Notes: generated from the sequence alone by a model not told the origin. 64,000 bases of DNA from Lumbricus terrestris (GCA_949752735.1 OX457039.1:28574920-28638919), one strand, 5' to 3'; counted from the first letter of the stretch, positions 35,701 to 46,979 are shown. A program made the numbers and translations.

Positions 35701-38700
35701 CAAACCATAATATAAAAACAGATGCAATTGAAGCTGTTCGTTCAGATTAAGACTGAATGCTTCTGAAGGAATAGGCTACTTTTGACGAGCCTGATTGACA
35801 GTGTCAGATGCATCAGGTGAATTCATAATTTTCATATAGGCTAAATCGCTCGCTTTATAACTATACCTAGTGTGCAATGTGCACAATAGCATATGTAGGC
35901 TATCAAAGTCAAAAGGCACGCAGAGATCAAGACCTACCTCTCGTATCCTGATGGACCATTCCAGGTTCCAAAAGTCTTTGAAATGATACCATAACTCCTT
36001 TTGAGTCAGAGTCTTCGACATCTTGTTTTGCGTTTTCATGACTTCTTTCCGTAAGAGAAGTTCCTGATGAACTGTGAGGCGGATGATGGTTTGGATAATC
36101 CAAAAAGATTTCGTTCTTCTCCGCATAAAAACGATCGTCTCTGTTTAAGTATGACATCGGCGTCTGCCAGACCGGGTCGGCTACTGCAGGGACAACCATG
36201 AAGTTGGAAATGGCATCGTGTCGGAGGAGCTTCTGTTTTTTAGCCACAGAATCATCTGGAACATTAGGAGGAAGACCTCCTCCCCGTGTGTACTGAAGGT
36301 CACTGGGAAAGAACGGTTCATCTGTGAAGTAGGAATAATTAGGTGGATCTATTTGCTTCTGATGCTGGAGGATTTGATTTTGTCGGGCGAAAGAGCAGTC
36401 ATGCTTGTAGTTCGCTTGCGTCGTCTCGTCCTTTGCGCTGCGGTAGTCGAATGGAAAGCTGCTTCCCTGAGCACGGTGGTGGTCTGATGATATCGAAGAA
36501 CGGCTTTCTTGTTGTGGACGATGCGAAGGATATTGATATTGCGCCAGGTTTTGTATTGATCGAATTGAACCTACATGAGCAAAGAAAGCAGAAAAAGTCA
36601 TATAGACCCTAGGCTAGATCGCGAATTGCATGCATCTCACCCTGATTGGCCGTAGGGCGGATTTTGCGTTATAAGCTTTGTCTATATTAGGCCTATAATT
36701 ATTAGCCTCAGGACTATAATTATTTGTAGTTTAACGGGATTGTGGGATACAAAGATCTTAGCGACGTCCTCCTCTTTTATCCAGGTTGGTGACTGCAGCA
36801 CTGGCGCCTCCGATAAATAGGCTACTTTATCAACTGACGAGATAACAGGTATAACCTATACGCTGGGGAGAACAGGCACCCTTGATCCCGATGCACCCTT
36901 GATCCTTTGACGTTTTCTCTGGAATTACTTACTTACTTGACTGTGGCAGGGCACCAGACTATGTATAATAATGATCATTTGCATGTGGCTGCGTTTTGGG
37001 CTTTCATTATTTCTTTGTTTACCTTCTATAGCTGTCACATGATTTCATAGCCGAAAATTGTAGTTTTCCGTTCATCTAACGAACCTCATAAAATGGAACT
37101 TACTTCAAATCTCGTCATCTGAGTTACATATATTGGGACAGAAAATAGTATTCTTACCATACAGATATATTTTTGGCGATATATTTGAAGCGATGATAAA
37201 GTTTTAGTATTTTTTGTGAAAAGACTATGGTGAGGCACCCTTGATCCTAGCATGCGTGTGCACCCATGATCCCCAGGTTAATGGTGCGCACGTGACGAAT
37301 TATGAATACAAAGATAACCTAATTAATCTTTGCGCGCACCATAAGCTTCATTTCTCGAAAATAAATCATTATATCGCATATGAATTTGTTATAAACAATT
37401 TGCAATTTATTGTAGACAGTGTTCAGATATATTTACGGGTCAATCTTTCCTAAGCTCTGTGGAGGACCATGATCTACAGCATAGCCATAGGATCACAGTT
37501 GACTGCAAACAGTAATTTTAATCTGTCTGTCCATGAGCTTGTTGACTTAATGAAGCAATATTTTTCAATTATAGGAAATTTTAAAATAAAACATTATGAA
37601 GAGTCTGGATCATGAAAGATTCTAAACAACCCCATTGTGGGCACCCTATGGGTGATTTTTTCCTGTTGGATATAAAGAATAAAGACTCATGTCATATTTT
37701 ACATTATAAGGCCCCTACATGTATTAAAGCCTTTCTATTCAATGCAAAACTGCATAAAGTTTGACAAAATTGCTATTTTAGCAAATTATCCTATATCAGG
37801 TTTTTATTCACATTGCCATGTATATGCCAATTTTAAGTTTGCCTAATTCATTAAAAAATTGTATAAAGTTTAACCCAAAAGCTAGAGTTAATGCAAGATT
37901 TGTGTTCTGATTGTCAATTCTACCCTCACTTTTGTTATTTTCATTAAAATAGCCTGTTTTATAGTATGTTTCAACATAGCAGATCAAGGGTTCCTACATA
38001 GGATCAAGGGTGCCAATATAGGGGATCAAGGGTGCCAACCTGTGGGCACCCTTGATCTCTTTTGGGTACCTCGACTAAATCTGTAATATCTTTTGTCAAT
38101 GAAATTTATTTAGAGGATTAAATATCTTGGATGATGCGCAACATAATTCTCTATCAAATGATACCTTAAAATATTTACTAAAGCTTATATATTCACTTAA
38201 ATTCAGAAAAATCTAAAAAGAGGATCAAGGGTGCCTGTTCTCCCCCTACGCTACAACAATGCTCTTGTGCGTTCTAATTGTCCTAATATTCGCCAGATGA
38301 ATCGGGTGTTATATGCATCGAACCACGAACCAGACGTTCCATGCAATTTTATGTGCATGCTCATTATTATTTCTTCCAATGCACAACCTCAATTATTGCT
38401 CATTAAACAATATACATATTATGTGTTATTCCAAACGAATGTAGCCTTTAGTCGATCCGTGTCTAAGTCTCTATTCTAAACGCACTTTAACAACGCGTGA
38501 GCGTAATACACACTTCTACCGGCGCTGCCTAAAGCTTTGTTGTGGTCAGTCCATCATTCTGGAATAAACTACCTATATGTATAGCAATCTCCATGGTGAC
38601 CTTATTGGTCTTTAATTCTTTGCCCATTTTCCGCGATTTTGGTTTGGTGCCGTCAGGTCGGGAGCGCCTCTAAGCAGTTTCTCTTAAAGTAGCGCTCTAT

Positions 38701-39594
38701 AAATTCATGGTTACGATTACGATTAGGCCTACTATTGCGATTACTATTGCAGGCAACAACCTGATCCAGGTCAATCCATGTTACGTCTCAAAGTGCAACT
38801 GCAGGATAGATCTATACCACTTGCTCTATAACAACGAGTTGATGTTAATGTTATGTGGAAAACGTAGTTATCTACTATTTTAGGGAAACAGTAACAGCAT
38901 AGAAATGTTAAAACGTTGTCATTTCAAAAATTAGTGCTGAATATCGGAGAGTCATAATCATACTGGCACCTGGTCTATTGGCCGGCAATGAAGTGCTTAA
39001 CACGGATCAACAAAGTTTTCTAACAATTCCGCAAATGTTTCAAATTAGTTTTACCCTATTTTAAGTAAGTCGCTTGCAGGATTTGAATTGTGAGGGCAGA
39101 TTCACTAACAGTAGGCTACCGCTGCTAAATTTTACATGAAGTCTATTTAACTTGTGACCGCATCGTAAAAAAAACCCAAAAAACTCGTGACAATAATTTT
39201 TTTGAGGGCCGGTGAACGTGAGCAAACCTTGAGCGAAAGTCTGCAGAGGAAATCGATCTCCAGCTGCAGATGCAGCAGCAGAACCGGCAGCATCCAGATA
39301 TTCAGAAGAGTTTCTTAGTTGTTGTTGTTGCTGCTGCTGCTGCTGCTGATGATGATGATGATCCTTGTGAAGTTGACCGTGCACTTTAGAAGAATCTGAA
39401 ACTGGATGGAAGGCCATTGACTGATAGCCGCAGTCGATTGAACAGAAATCGAATTTATCGCCGAACTGATGATGTTGTCGAAAACCATCCAGAAATAACG
39501 ACAAAGACTGGTTGTGGTTGTGGTGGTGGTCGTCATGGTGATTGTTCAGCCTTGTGGCCGATAAAGCCATCGCCTCGCTTGAATTCTTTAACAT
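29391..39594 (-). CDS. GATA1/2/3-class zinc-finger transcription factor (5 exons)
   Basis: Exons in order: 39594-39228, 36570-35938, 35263-35118, 32486-32361, 29753-29391. Phases agree (1,1,0,0) and give 544 residues. The N finger is at about 338-362 (CVNC...LWRRDGTGH...CNAC) and the C finger at about 392-416 (CANC...LWRR...CNAC), both C-X2-C-X17-C-X2-C. A basic tail follows ([14 protein letters not shown]). The linker [18 protein letters not shown] and the tail SRNRK place it with GATA1/2/3 rather than GATA4/5/6. The N-terminal half is low complexity: His-rich at about 19-27 and a polyQ run at 83-92. It is expected to bind WGATAR sites in the nucleus and regulate development. The 5' UTR may begin further upstream, since TTGTAG just before the ATG could be an acceptor. 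Introns carry transposons. Confidence 0.95.
29800..29850 (-). mobile_element. Retroposon 3' tail in GATA intron 4
   Basis: Reversed copy of GAGAGCGCCTCTGGGTAG...GAGGCGCTACATAAAT, followed by GATTGTTTGATTGATTG, ending about 50 bp upstream of exon 5. Confidence 0.7.
29870..30690. other. GATA intron 4, unremarkable part
   Basis: AT-rich intronic DNA. No exon or transposon end is identified. Confidence 0.4.
30700..31110. repeat. Duplicated module, copy 2 (GATA intron 4)
   Basis: Direct-orientation partner of 27460-27880. The two copies bracket GATA exon 5 at a spacing of about 3.2 kb. The core from about 30854 is nearly identical to copy 1, while the outer parts are more diverged. Confidence 0.75.
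31120..32354. other. GATA intron 4, unremarkable part
   Basis: No supported exon. AT-rich, with scattered TAGGCCTA motifs. Confidence 0.4.
32361..32486 (-). CDS. GATA exon 4 (C-terminal zinc finger)
   Basis: 42 codons, acceptor TTTTCTAG, donor AGC/GTAAGT, phase 0 on both sides. It encodes [13 protein letters not shown]...[15 protein letters not shown] and GLYFKLHS. All four Cys ligands and the LW-RR recognition segment are present. WRRRQNGDT replaces the usual WRRNANGDP. Confidence 0.95.
32682..33899 (-). mobile_element. Mariner-like element with about 300-bp terminal repeats, GATA intron 3
   Basis: The ends are CACCGAGATTCCAAAAAAGT and (reversed) CACCGTGATTCAAAAAAGTA, flanked by TA. Similarity between the two ends continues for about 300 bp, and each end contains two diverged sub-repeats of roughly 190 bp. 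The minus strand carries a broken transposase: SVMVFFAVS and [13 protein letters not shown] near 33400-33500, then after a frame break [20 protein letters not shown] near 33210-33270. The copy is inactive. Confidence 0.85.
34220..34620 (+). mobile_element. LINE 3' end, GATA intron 3
   Basis: A plus-strand frame begins WNDLPAELR and continues [15 protein letters not shown], the ORF2 C-terminus of CR1/L2-like LINEs. The 3' UTR has CAGCGCTCATGAATAAGCTG, and the tail is GATTACGATTACGATTAC. It lies opposite to the transcription of GATA. Confidence 0.8.
34625..35110. other. GATA intron 3, near exon 3
   Basis: No supported feature. Confidence 0.4.
35118..35263 (-). CDS. GATA exon 3 (N-terminal zinc finger)
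   Basis: Acceptor ATTGAAAAG, donor ACG/GTCAGT. It encodes [20 protein letters not shown], then [19 protein letters not shown] and TKPKRRT. Phase 1 in, phase 0 out. Only this frame gives the finger; the two other frames are open by chance. Confidence 0.95.
35938..36570 (-). CDS. GATA exon 2 (N-terminal transactivation region)
   Basis: 211 residues, Ser/Pro/Asp-rich, with no structured domain ([20 protein letters not shown] onward). It includes [10 protein letters not shown] and [12 protein letters not shown]. Acceptor GCTCATGTAG, donor AGAG/GTAGGT, phase 1 at both ends. This is typical of the poorly conserved half of GATA factors. Confidence 0.88.
36865..38245. mobile_element. 1.38-kb element with perfect inverted ends, GATA intron 1
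   Basis: Ends GGGGAGAACAGGCACCCTTG and its exact reverse complement at 38226-38245 delimit it; the identity runs for 24 bp. TACGCT occurs next to both ends (6 bp, offset by one C on the right). The motif GGATCAAGGGTGCC, or its reverse, recurs inside at about 36890, 37234, 37255, 37982, 38001, 38022 and 38043. No transposase frame is recognised. The superfamily is undetermined. Confidence 0.8.
38535..38730 (+). mobile_element. LINE 3' end, GATA intron 1
   Basis: CATTCTGGAATAAACTACC (a LWN-type C-terminus) and GGGAGCGCCTCTAAGCAG...GTAGCGCTCTATAAATTC with a GATTACGATTAG tail. Confidence 0.75.
39228..39594 (-). CDS. GATA exon 1 (start, His- and Gln-rich)
   Basis: Starts [17 protein letters not shown] second in-frame ATG lies at codon 9. 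It carries clustered His, ten Gln (CAG/CAA) at residues 83-92 and an Ala-rich patch. The donor CAAG/GTTTGC is weak, but phase 1 matches exon 2. The reading frame runs on past the donor to 39061, which is intron. Confidence 0.8.
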
Positions 39595-39599
39595 TTCTA

Positions 39600-40005
39600 C
39601 AATCAGACACTATATCAATTAGACATTGGCTGTGTCTGATTTAAAACGGACATAGGCCTATCCAGCAATTTACATCACTTCAGTCAAGTTCAACGTTGTG
39701 CAAGAACTGTGTTCTAGCAAAAGTTTGTAAAATTGCGGAAGACTTCTCACTTTATAGAGCGAGGTCTTCAACATCTATAGCGTATACTCAAACGCAAAAC
39801 AAATTCAATGGCTTGCGCCATTCCAGTGTGTGATGGATAATTTTATATTTGGATGTATAGCTGACTTTAATTACTTGTCATAATGCATAAAGTCGATTAA
39901 ATAAAATGTATCTCGTGATTCTTATAAAAGGGAATCACGTTTTGCACAACTGGTCTTGCATTAAAGCATTCAGTGCAGTTCTGTCTGCTTGTTGAACAGT
40001 TCACA
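39600..40005. other. GATA upstream region
   Basis: The promoter is expected here or beyond a further 5' exon. No TATA box in a convincing position is identified. Confidence 0.35.
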
Positions 40006-40009
40006 ACTC

Positions 40010-40085
40010 TATAAAATCTTAACCGTAATCGCAATCTCTAAATTGCTGAAGCGCCACTCGAACACCAAGCGAGTAAAATAACTTA
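40010..40085 (-). mobile_element. LINE 3' tail, reversed
   Basis: Minus strand reads TTACTCGCTTGGTGTTCGAG and TGGCGCTTCAGCAATTTAGA followed by GATTGCGATTACGG. Same family as 8450-8610. Confidence 0.6.
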
Positions 40086-40089
40086 ATAG

Positions 40090-41200
40090 TAGCTAGGCCT
40101 ATCATCTTTTTAAATGTAGGCCTACGTAAAGTTTCGTAAACTGGAACGAAAACTGAAGATAAATATAAGAAACTTCCCTATATATATATATATTATATAT
40201 AATATATATAATTATATATGTTGCACTGAATCTCGAAATACAGAAATACTTATTTCTATAAGTAATTTTTATGCTTCACCGTGAATATTAATACGTCGGA
40301 TCCAGCTTGCTATGACATAATGCGTAAGTTTGTACGACGTCCTGTAGACCTACCTTCCTTTTCCGCGTTCAATTCTGAACAAGAAATGGAATTCTTGTCG
40401 TTGTGCGGTAACGTTGCCATTATGCGAAATGAGCCTTCCTTACTTACGCTTACATGTATACGACATAGCCATAGATAGTGACTCCTTGTCGGGATAGGAA
40501 GTATACTCTGTACATGTAGGTCCTATGCATAAAGCGAGATGCGACGATAGGCTAACTGAAATTCTAACTATAAGTGACACGTCAATTATGAAGTCGAGCC
40601 AGAAAAGTTTTCTTTTGCAGCCATTCTATCAAGATCGCAACAGTCTCGTGTCGCATTCAGACTCTTCCACAGCGTGGAAAACAAACAGCAGAACCTCGCG
40701 ACCGATGTTAGGAATGGATTGTCACACATGAGCGAGTCGCTGAGTAGGCTAATGACAAGCAGTCAGACACGCGTATACCTGAGTGGACACATCGGTCCTC
40801 AGGTTCATTATTATTACACATTTATTCAGTCAAAATAATTGTGAGTTATAAGAACAACAGGCCAAATTGCAACTGCGTATTTCATTCGTGGATGCCTCCA
40901 ATCTATCGGTGGGCCTACACAGATCCCATCAGTAGGTCTATAATACAAACAGCGTGTACGTTTCAGAAAGGTTTGCTCTGAGTACTGCGGTTGTTAGACT
41001 AACCTTCAAAGTGACATTTCAATGATTATTCGGATCATCATTAACCTATCTGAATTTATGATTGTCCAACAGAATGCCAGATTTGCTGGATCAATTCTTG
41101 GTTCATCGCAGATCAGTAAATTAAGACCAGTGCAAGTTTAAGAGGTTCAAAATGACTTCTGATTTTGATCAGCTGTCGTGGCCTGTTTCAACCAATGGAA
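40090..41200. other. No gene recognised
   Basis: (AT)n at about 40180-40222. Open frames on the plus strand lack splice or domain support. Confidence 0.4.
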
Positions 41201-41204
41201 CCAC

Positions 41205-41448
41205 ACCCAGAGAGACAGACAGATAGACAGACACACAGACAGACAGAGAGCGAGAGACAGAGAAAGAAGAGAGATAAACAGACAGGCAGGAGGAAGACAA
41301 ATAAACAGACACACAGACAAGCAGGTACATGTATAGGCCGCCAGACAGACAGAAAGAGAGAGACAGAGACAGAGATGGGGAAACATGAAAAGACAGAGAA
41401 AGGGAAGAGGCAAAAAGAGAAAAAGAGAGAAAAATAGAACGAAAGAAA

Positions 41449-41512
<64 letters not shown>
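41205..41512. repeat. (CAGA)n/(GA)n-rich tract
   Basis: CAGACAGA repeats from about 41210, ending in nearly 60 bp of pure GA (41452-41511). Confidence 0.95.
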
Positions 41513-41514
<2 letters not shown>

Positions 41515-41813
41515 TAGATAAAAATTTGGTTTGTAAAGATTTGCTTATAGAATGTCTACTGCATACAGCCTCCTGATAAAAAAGTTTACACGGCGCAAAA
41601 TAAGGACATTCCAGGCATATAATTATTATCCCTTAATCCAATAGAATATCAATAGAAAGAAATATTCATGAGAGGCCTGCATAATTTTATAGAACATTCA
41701 ATTTAAAGATGAAGCTGGTGCGGTGTGGTGCGCTCAAACTCAAAGTTTTGCTGCTAGGTTTATGCATCTGCGACAAATCTCAACTTCGATGATTTGCAGA
41801 CAAGTAACAAATG

Positions 41814-42075
41814 CAGTGGCGTAGACAAGGGGGTTTCGGGGGTTAAACCCCCCCCCATTGGCCTAGGAGAAAGTTTCTTAAAGGTTATTTATCCACTTAA
41901 ATAAATATTTAAAAAAACAATTGCTTAATTGTAGCAACAATTGTTTTTCTTACTTTGTTCCCTTTGCTACTTTATTCCCTTTTTAATTACTTAATACTGT
42001 TGGGTTGGTGTCAGAAAGGGCATCCGGTCAGGCCATAAACCCCCACCCCATCATAAATTCCTGGCTACGCCACTG
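41814..42075. mobile_element. hAT-like MITE CAGTGGCGTAG, copy 1 (262 bp)
   Basis: The ends are CAGTGGCGTAG and CTACGCCACTG. The flanks AACAAATG and AGCAAATG match at 7 of 8. The interior is about 80% shared with 46980-47250, including the palindrome AACAATTGCTT...AACAATTGTT and GGGCATCCGGTCAGGCCAT. Confidence 0.9.
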
Positions 42076-42349
42076 AGCAAATGAATGGCAGTACTCAAGT
42101 ATTTCCAGTTTGCACTAAGTTAATCATTGTTCCTGTGGTATCCAGGGTCACCGTTCCTATACATTCTGCACAGAAAGGGCGCTTTGGTTCCATTCGCACG
42201 AATTGCAACTATTATTATTATGTAGAATCAGTCCTTTTTGTGGTGGACCCAGATGTTTGCACAGGATCTTCGTCTATATACTTCCTGGGGCTCTCATGAA
42301 GCATTTAAAAACAATTCAACTCAAAACTGTGCTTTGGCCATTGCGGGTT

Positions 42350-42425
42350 TGATTGCCCAATGCCTATGCTCGGTCGGGAGTGCTTCTGAGTAGTTCCACT
42401 AGAAGAGGCGCTATATAAATTCTTG
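42350..42425 (+). mobile_element. Retroposon 3' tail
   Basis: GGGAGTGCTTCTGAGTAG...GAGGCGCTATATAAATTC, a hairpin tail with a TGAGTGAG simple end. Confidence 0.65.
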
Positions 42426-42594
42426 AGTGAGTTGTATGCATTGTTTACAAATGTGACATATCCTATGGCTGCAGGGCCATGACAGAGACTCGGAAAAGAG
42501 TTAACATATAAACATGACAACATGATTCATTCCCCGCGTGTGATGGTGAAAAGCGGTTGCGCTGAAATTCCACATCTACTTGACACGTCAATTA

Positions 42595-42836
42595 TGAATT
42601 ATGGCCGCCGCGCACTGCGCTCTGCTGTCCGTGGTGACTTTATGGTTCCTTTCACTCTGCAACAATGCAGAGGCGTTCATTCTCTGTGGTTGGTCCATCA
42701 ACCTGGAATAGACTTCCCTTGACTATGCGACACCTCCCAAGCTGTTCTCAATTTCACAAACTGTTGAAGACTTTATTTTTCGCTTGATCTCGGTCGGAAG
42801 CGCCTCTGAGTAGGTACCTTGAAGGGGCGCTAAAGC
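42595..42836 (+). mobile_element. LINE 3' end fragment
   Basis: The frame RRALRSAVRGDFMVPF followed by TWNRLP-like sequence is the ORF2 C-terminus. It ends with GGAAGCGCCTCTGAGTAG...GGGGCGCTA. It is the same family as 20640-20965. Confidence 0.75.
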
Positions 42837-42982
42837 CGATGCAGATCATGACATTGCTTGGTAACCGTCGGTTGTTTCAAAAGATAAGACTTGAATTACC
42901 TGCCGCTCCACTTCAGCGCGTGACCTTGCTGTCGACCTTCTCCTATAGCATCCGATGTTAGTTTGTTCAACAGGCTTTCATC

Positions 42983-43161
42983 CAGGGCTTAAAGTGTGAC
43001 TGGGCGGGCATGGACGGCGTCCATTCACTTATTTTAAAATCTGAACGCCGTCCAGCCACTTATTGTCCAGGACAGACTGGAAAGGTAAGGGGGCGTCCAG
43101 GCACTTCTTTTGAAAAAGTAAGGGGCGTCCAGGGACTTACTTTTCCACACTTTAAGCACTG
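42983..43161. mobile_element. hAT-like MITE CAGGGCTTAAAGTGT (179 bp)
   Basis: Exact 8-bp duplication CTTTCATC (42975-42982, 43162-43169). The ends are CAGGGCTTAAAGTGTG and (reversed) CAGTGCTTAAAGTGTGG. Second copy at 15010-15186. Confidence 0.88.
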
Positions 43162-43274
43162 CTTTCATCCACTGTGCCAGGATCTGTATTGCGCTCTCTT
43201 TTCTCTAAGGCTGCTTGCATCTGTACCTTGATTAGGCCTATATAGCTGATACACGCATACAATTTCTCCATACA

Positions 43275-43345
43275 GGCCCGGCCTTTGGGTAAGGCGAGCG
43301 AGGCAGCCGCCTTTGGCCCGCGCTTTCAGAGACCCCGCGATGCTG
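43275..43345 (+). mobile_element. Solo hAT terminus CAGGCCCGGCCTT
   Basis: CAGGCCCGGCCTTTGGGTAA and GCCGCCTTTGGCCCGCGC match the general form of one animal hAT terminus. No partner end was found within a few kilobases. Confidence 0.4.
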
Positions 43346-43399
43346 GTCATAATTTTTTTGCTGCGATAACTTTTACAATGCATGGTTCGTTGCCTATGA

Positions 43400-43929
43400 A
43401 CAACATTGGCAGTCCATTAAATAAAGCGAATGACAGCTAGAGGCTATACCACATTCATGTAGAATTAAATTTTTCCGATTGCAGTAAATTCATCGTTGAA
43501 CTACGATGAGTCGTCATTATGGTATAGTCTACCTAGATTCTATTATAATTCTCTATATAGGCTGTCTTTTCACTATAGTTCAAAGTTCGTGATTTGACGC
43601 GACCCGCGGCATGTCTTTTCTGGTACTTTGACTTTTAAACTGAGAAATCTTAAAAGTCACCGCATATTTCAAATTTGAAAGAACCTGCCAACTAAATTAG
43701 TACCGTGATCTGGCACGCTTTAATTGAAAATGATTAGCGTATAAAATTAATGTTGAACTATCCAGTGATGGCTTAAGGCCTTAAGCGATGTTGTGCTCTT
43801 ATCTTCAACCATGCAATCAGTTCTCTGCAATGATACGTTTTTCGGTATAACATATGCTAACTGGTACCCCAAATGCATCATTATGCTGTCTCAAAACCAC
43901 TTTCTTTTCTCTGGTTCTGTATTCGCACT
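43400..43929. other. No feature recognised
   Basis: Non-coding sequence between transposons. Confidence 0.4.
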
Positions 43930-44288
43930 GCGAGAGCCATAGGCGTAGGGGACATTTCAGCAGTGGGGGGGCAAAATTTTTACTTTTGCCCGAAAACATA
44001 AACCCGGAATAATTGACGTCGTGCGCACATAACCATCTCTGTTCTTGCAGCCACACCCGGGGACAAGGGGCAGAAGAGCAAATACCCTGAACCCAGTCAT
44101 ATCATATGGACCAGGCTGGGTAATTTTAGGCCTGTGCGCAAATTTATTAGGCCTAAGCTTATGTAGTCTATGTAAGCTTATTATATTCCTGACACTTTAC
44201 CACAACCACTGTCAACCTTCACACGAGCAACTGATTAAATTCAAAATTGTACATTGTTTTGTAGTGTATCATATTTAATCATCTATCC

Positions 44289-44326
44289 ATGCGCCTCTAG
44301 TCGGTGAACCGTTCAGAGGCGCTACT
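44289..44326 (-). mobile_element. Retroposon tail variant, reversed
   Basis: GCGCCTCTAGTCGGTGAACC and TTCAGAGGCGCTAC match the tail variant at 23288-23335. It lies inside the 1480-bp hAT-like element. Confidence 0.55.
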
Positions 44327-44584
44327 AGTGCGCAAGACCACGCGCGAAGAGGCGGGTTTTAAGAGGAGAGAAGAAAGAAGGGAAACTACTGGAGAAAGTG
44401 TAGAGCGAACGCAAGGATAAAGCTCATTTCAAAGAGAAGGACCAACTGAGGCAAATGATTAAGACTGAGCCACAGCAGTTCTAGAAGGCGGAAACAGGAG
44501 TCAAATCTGTTGGATGAACGAAATGAACGGTTGGAGGAAGCTCATGCAGTGAGGCCTTAGTTAAGGCAGTATAACGCTTAGTAT

Positions 44585-44800
44585 AACGTCGGTCAGATAA
44601 TTAGGGCAAAACCCCGCTGAGCCTTGAAGATCAGAGTGAGGAATTTAGATTGTATGTGAGCACGGAGAGGAAGCCAGTGGGTGGAGATAGAACGGCGAGA
44701 GATCCTGAGACACCTTAAATGAAAATAAGTGGAACGTGTGCTTTTGGAAATGTGCTTAGCTAACACCCTGATCCCGCACACTTGACAAGAAGGAAAAGAT
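44585..44800 (-). mobile_element. LINE ORF2 fragment
   Basis: Minus-strand frame includes THWLPLRAHIQSKFLTLIFK, the HWLPI-x-RI region downstream of the reverse transcriptase domain in CR1/L2-type LINEs. The LINE entered the hAT-like element or was captured by it. Confidence 0.7.
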
Positions 44801-45425
44801 CGGAGATTTCTCAGAGAGCAGAACAAGATCTGCACGTTCAATATTAATGATCGCACAATTATCGTGTCAATTTTTCTCATGAACAGGGATAGTAGAAATT
44901 TCGATGTCATTCAGGCAGTGAATTCCGTGATCTGTGGCACCTGGCTTGAATGCTGTGAATTTCCCCAAATGCCACGAATAGTCGCAATTTTCGGGCAAAT
45001 ATCAACTCGTGAATTTGCTACGATTGACGCCATTATTTACCAAATGCTACCGTGAATTCAGAATTTTTCAGGAATTTCTGCTGTCAATGGTTGTTGTGCT
45101 AATATCTAACTCGAATCGGGCAAGATTTTCGGGTAAATTTCGGCTCTTGAATTTGTTGCGATTCTCGCCATTATTTACCAAATGCTACCGTGAATTCAAA
45201 ATTTTTCGGGAATTTCTGCTGTCAATGGTTGTTGTGAGCTAATATTTAACTTCATTCGGGCAATTTGGAACTGGGAGATAACGTGGTGTGCTAATGAACG
45301 TTGAATTTTGACAAGTTTGATTAATATTTTCCCGAGTCGATTTGCCCGAAAAAACAGACTTGCCCGAAATTTGGGGGGGCATTTGCCCCCCCTGGACCCC
45401 CGTCTCCTACGCCTATGGCGAGAGC

Positions 45426-46020
45426 CAATGATTGTGTAGGTCTACTGCATGTGAGAGGCGCTCTATTATAGACAAAACACAATGCAATTGAAAGGATTGC
45501 CAATTTTAATTTATCAATTTCTTCCTTTATTTAATTTGCTATATTAATTATTTATTGATTTCAATTGAAAGGATATGCCACCAAAGATTTCGCGATTTTG
45601 GCAGAAAATATAAAAGTGGAAATCGATATAAAAACCAAAGGCTAAAATGTACCTAAACCAAAACCTGCCTGCGATCAACAATGTTTTAAGAGCCGCTCAC
45701 TAACTTAAGCATAGCTATTTTGTCGATCTGGACTATAGTGAAATCATTGCGGAGTTTGCATCCATCGATGCTCGCAAATATATATATATAGTTATAACTT
45801 ATTTAGATGCTTCAATGTAGACCCTATATACGATCTACACAAATATATTGCATATTCATGTGTCCTCTAAATAATTAATTTGACCAGAAGACTGATCATT
45901 TAAATGATATTAGAACAGAAGTTTACAGAAGCAAATTCATGTGTGCATCTGCAAATGTTTATCGGAATCGGTAACAAGAGCAGACGACTCCACGATGCAA
46001 TGGCTGTATACTTGTCGGTC
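45426..46020. other. No gene recognised
   Basis: AT-rich spacer. Confidence 0.4.
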
Positions 46021-46027
46021 ACTCTTA

Positions 46028-46084
46028 TGACACACGCACACCCACACACAGACACACACAGACACACACACACATACACAGAGT
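46028..46084. repeat. (CA)n microsatellite
   Basis: ACACACAGAC/ACACAC repeats. Confidence 0.85.
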
Positions 46085-46970
46085 CCTTGTCTATATTTGT
46101 GTCCTTATTAGTATAAACCTTGTTCTAACTGAGCTGTCGTTATATACCGCGACAGACTATTATCGACAGTTAAGGGGGCAACGGCGAATGACTTAATGGC
46201 CCCCTGGGTGTTTGCAAGTCCGTCAGCGGTGGTGGGTCTGGCAGGTATACGGTGCCCCGTTGTCCCCCATTGTGGACTGTCTGGGTAAGTATGGACCGCT
46301 GAGGATTGTCGACAAGTCAACAAGACCAAGTAATGACCGTAGAATTGATTATAATATTATAGGAAGACAGACGGCTTTCTCCCAGTCATTTCATGGATTA
46401 CTGCATACAGCCATCTGTTTACATACAGCGCTATGCTATATAAATCATATTACTCTACAGTTGTCTTTGTGGAGCGTCTCTGCCTTGTCATTTCAGTGCT
46501 TCAGTCATTTCACACCTTCAATGCCGTACCGTCCCTCGATAAACCTCACCTTTGTCACTCCTTGTTATCTGTCATGTATTTTGTGATTTTTGTCTTTGTT
46601 TTCCTTTATAAATACAGTGCTTGCTACTTTCAAGGACAGCGAACTGAGTAAATTAAAAGTAGGTCCCATGCAGAAACCCAGCCCCCTCCACATATACACT
46701 GTAGTGAAACGACGAGCGACGAAGAGATGCTGTTGTTTCTAGACCTCCCACTTTGGGTCTTTAATTTGAAATAGAAATTCCTGTCTAAAGTCCAGACTCT
46801 AAAGTTCCATGTTTTTATTGTCTCACTCGCTCGTTAGGTGACAAAAGTTTATTATGTTCCATCAAAAGACAAAATTGCTTTTTATGAATGCAACTCAAAG
46901 GTCGACTTTATAAAATAATGCATGCATAAAGGCACTACATATACATGTAGGCTATGAATACATGCGCGCA
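46085..46970. other. No gene recognised
   Basis: Two overlapping plus-strand open frames here have no domain or splice support. Confidence 0.4.
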
Positions 46971-46979
46971 TTCATATAT

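Larger units (their letters stand above)
43938..45417. mobile_element. hAT-like element CATAGGCGTAGG (1480 bp)
   Basis: Exact 8-bp duplication GCGAGAGC (43930-43937, 45418-45425). The ends are CATAGGCGTAGGGGAC and (reversed) CATAGGCGTAGGAGAC. Near the right, a segment containing TTTACCAAATGCTACCGTG is tandemly repeated (about 45025 and 45165). A LINE fragment (44585-44800) lies inside. No hAT transposase is visible. Confidence 0.88.

Noticed and set aside
39061..39227. Extension of the first GATA exon to its in-frame stop
   Set aside because: A donor at 39227 in matching phase joins to the next exon; the remainder reads as intron.
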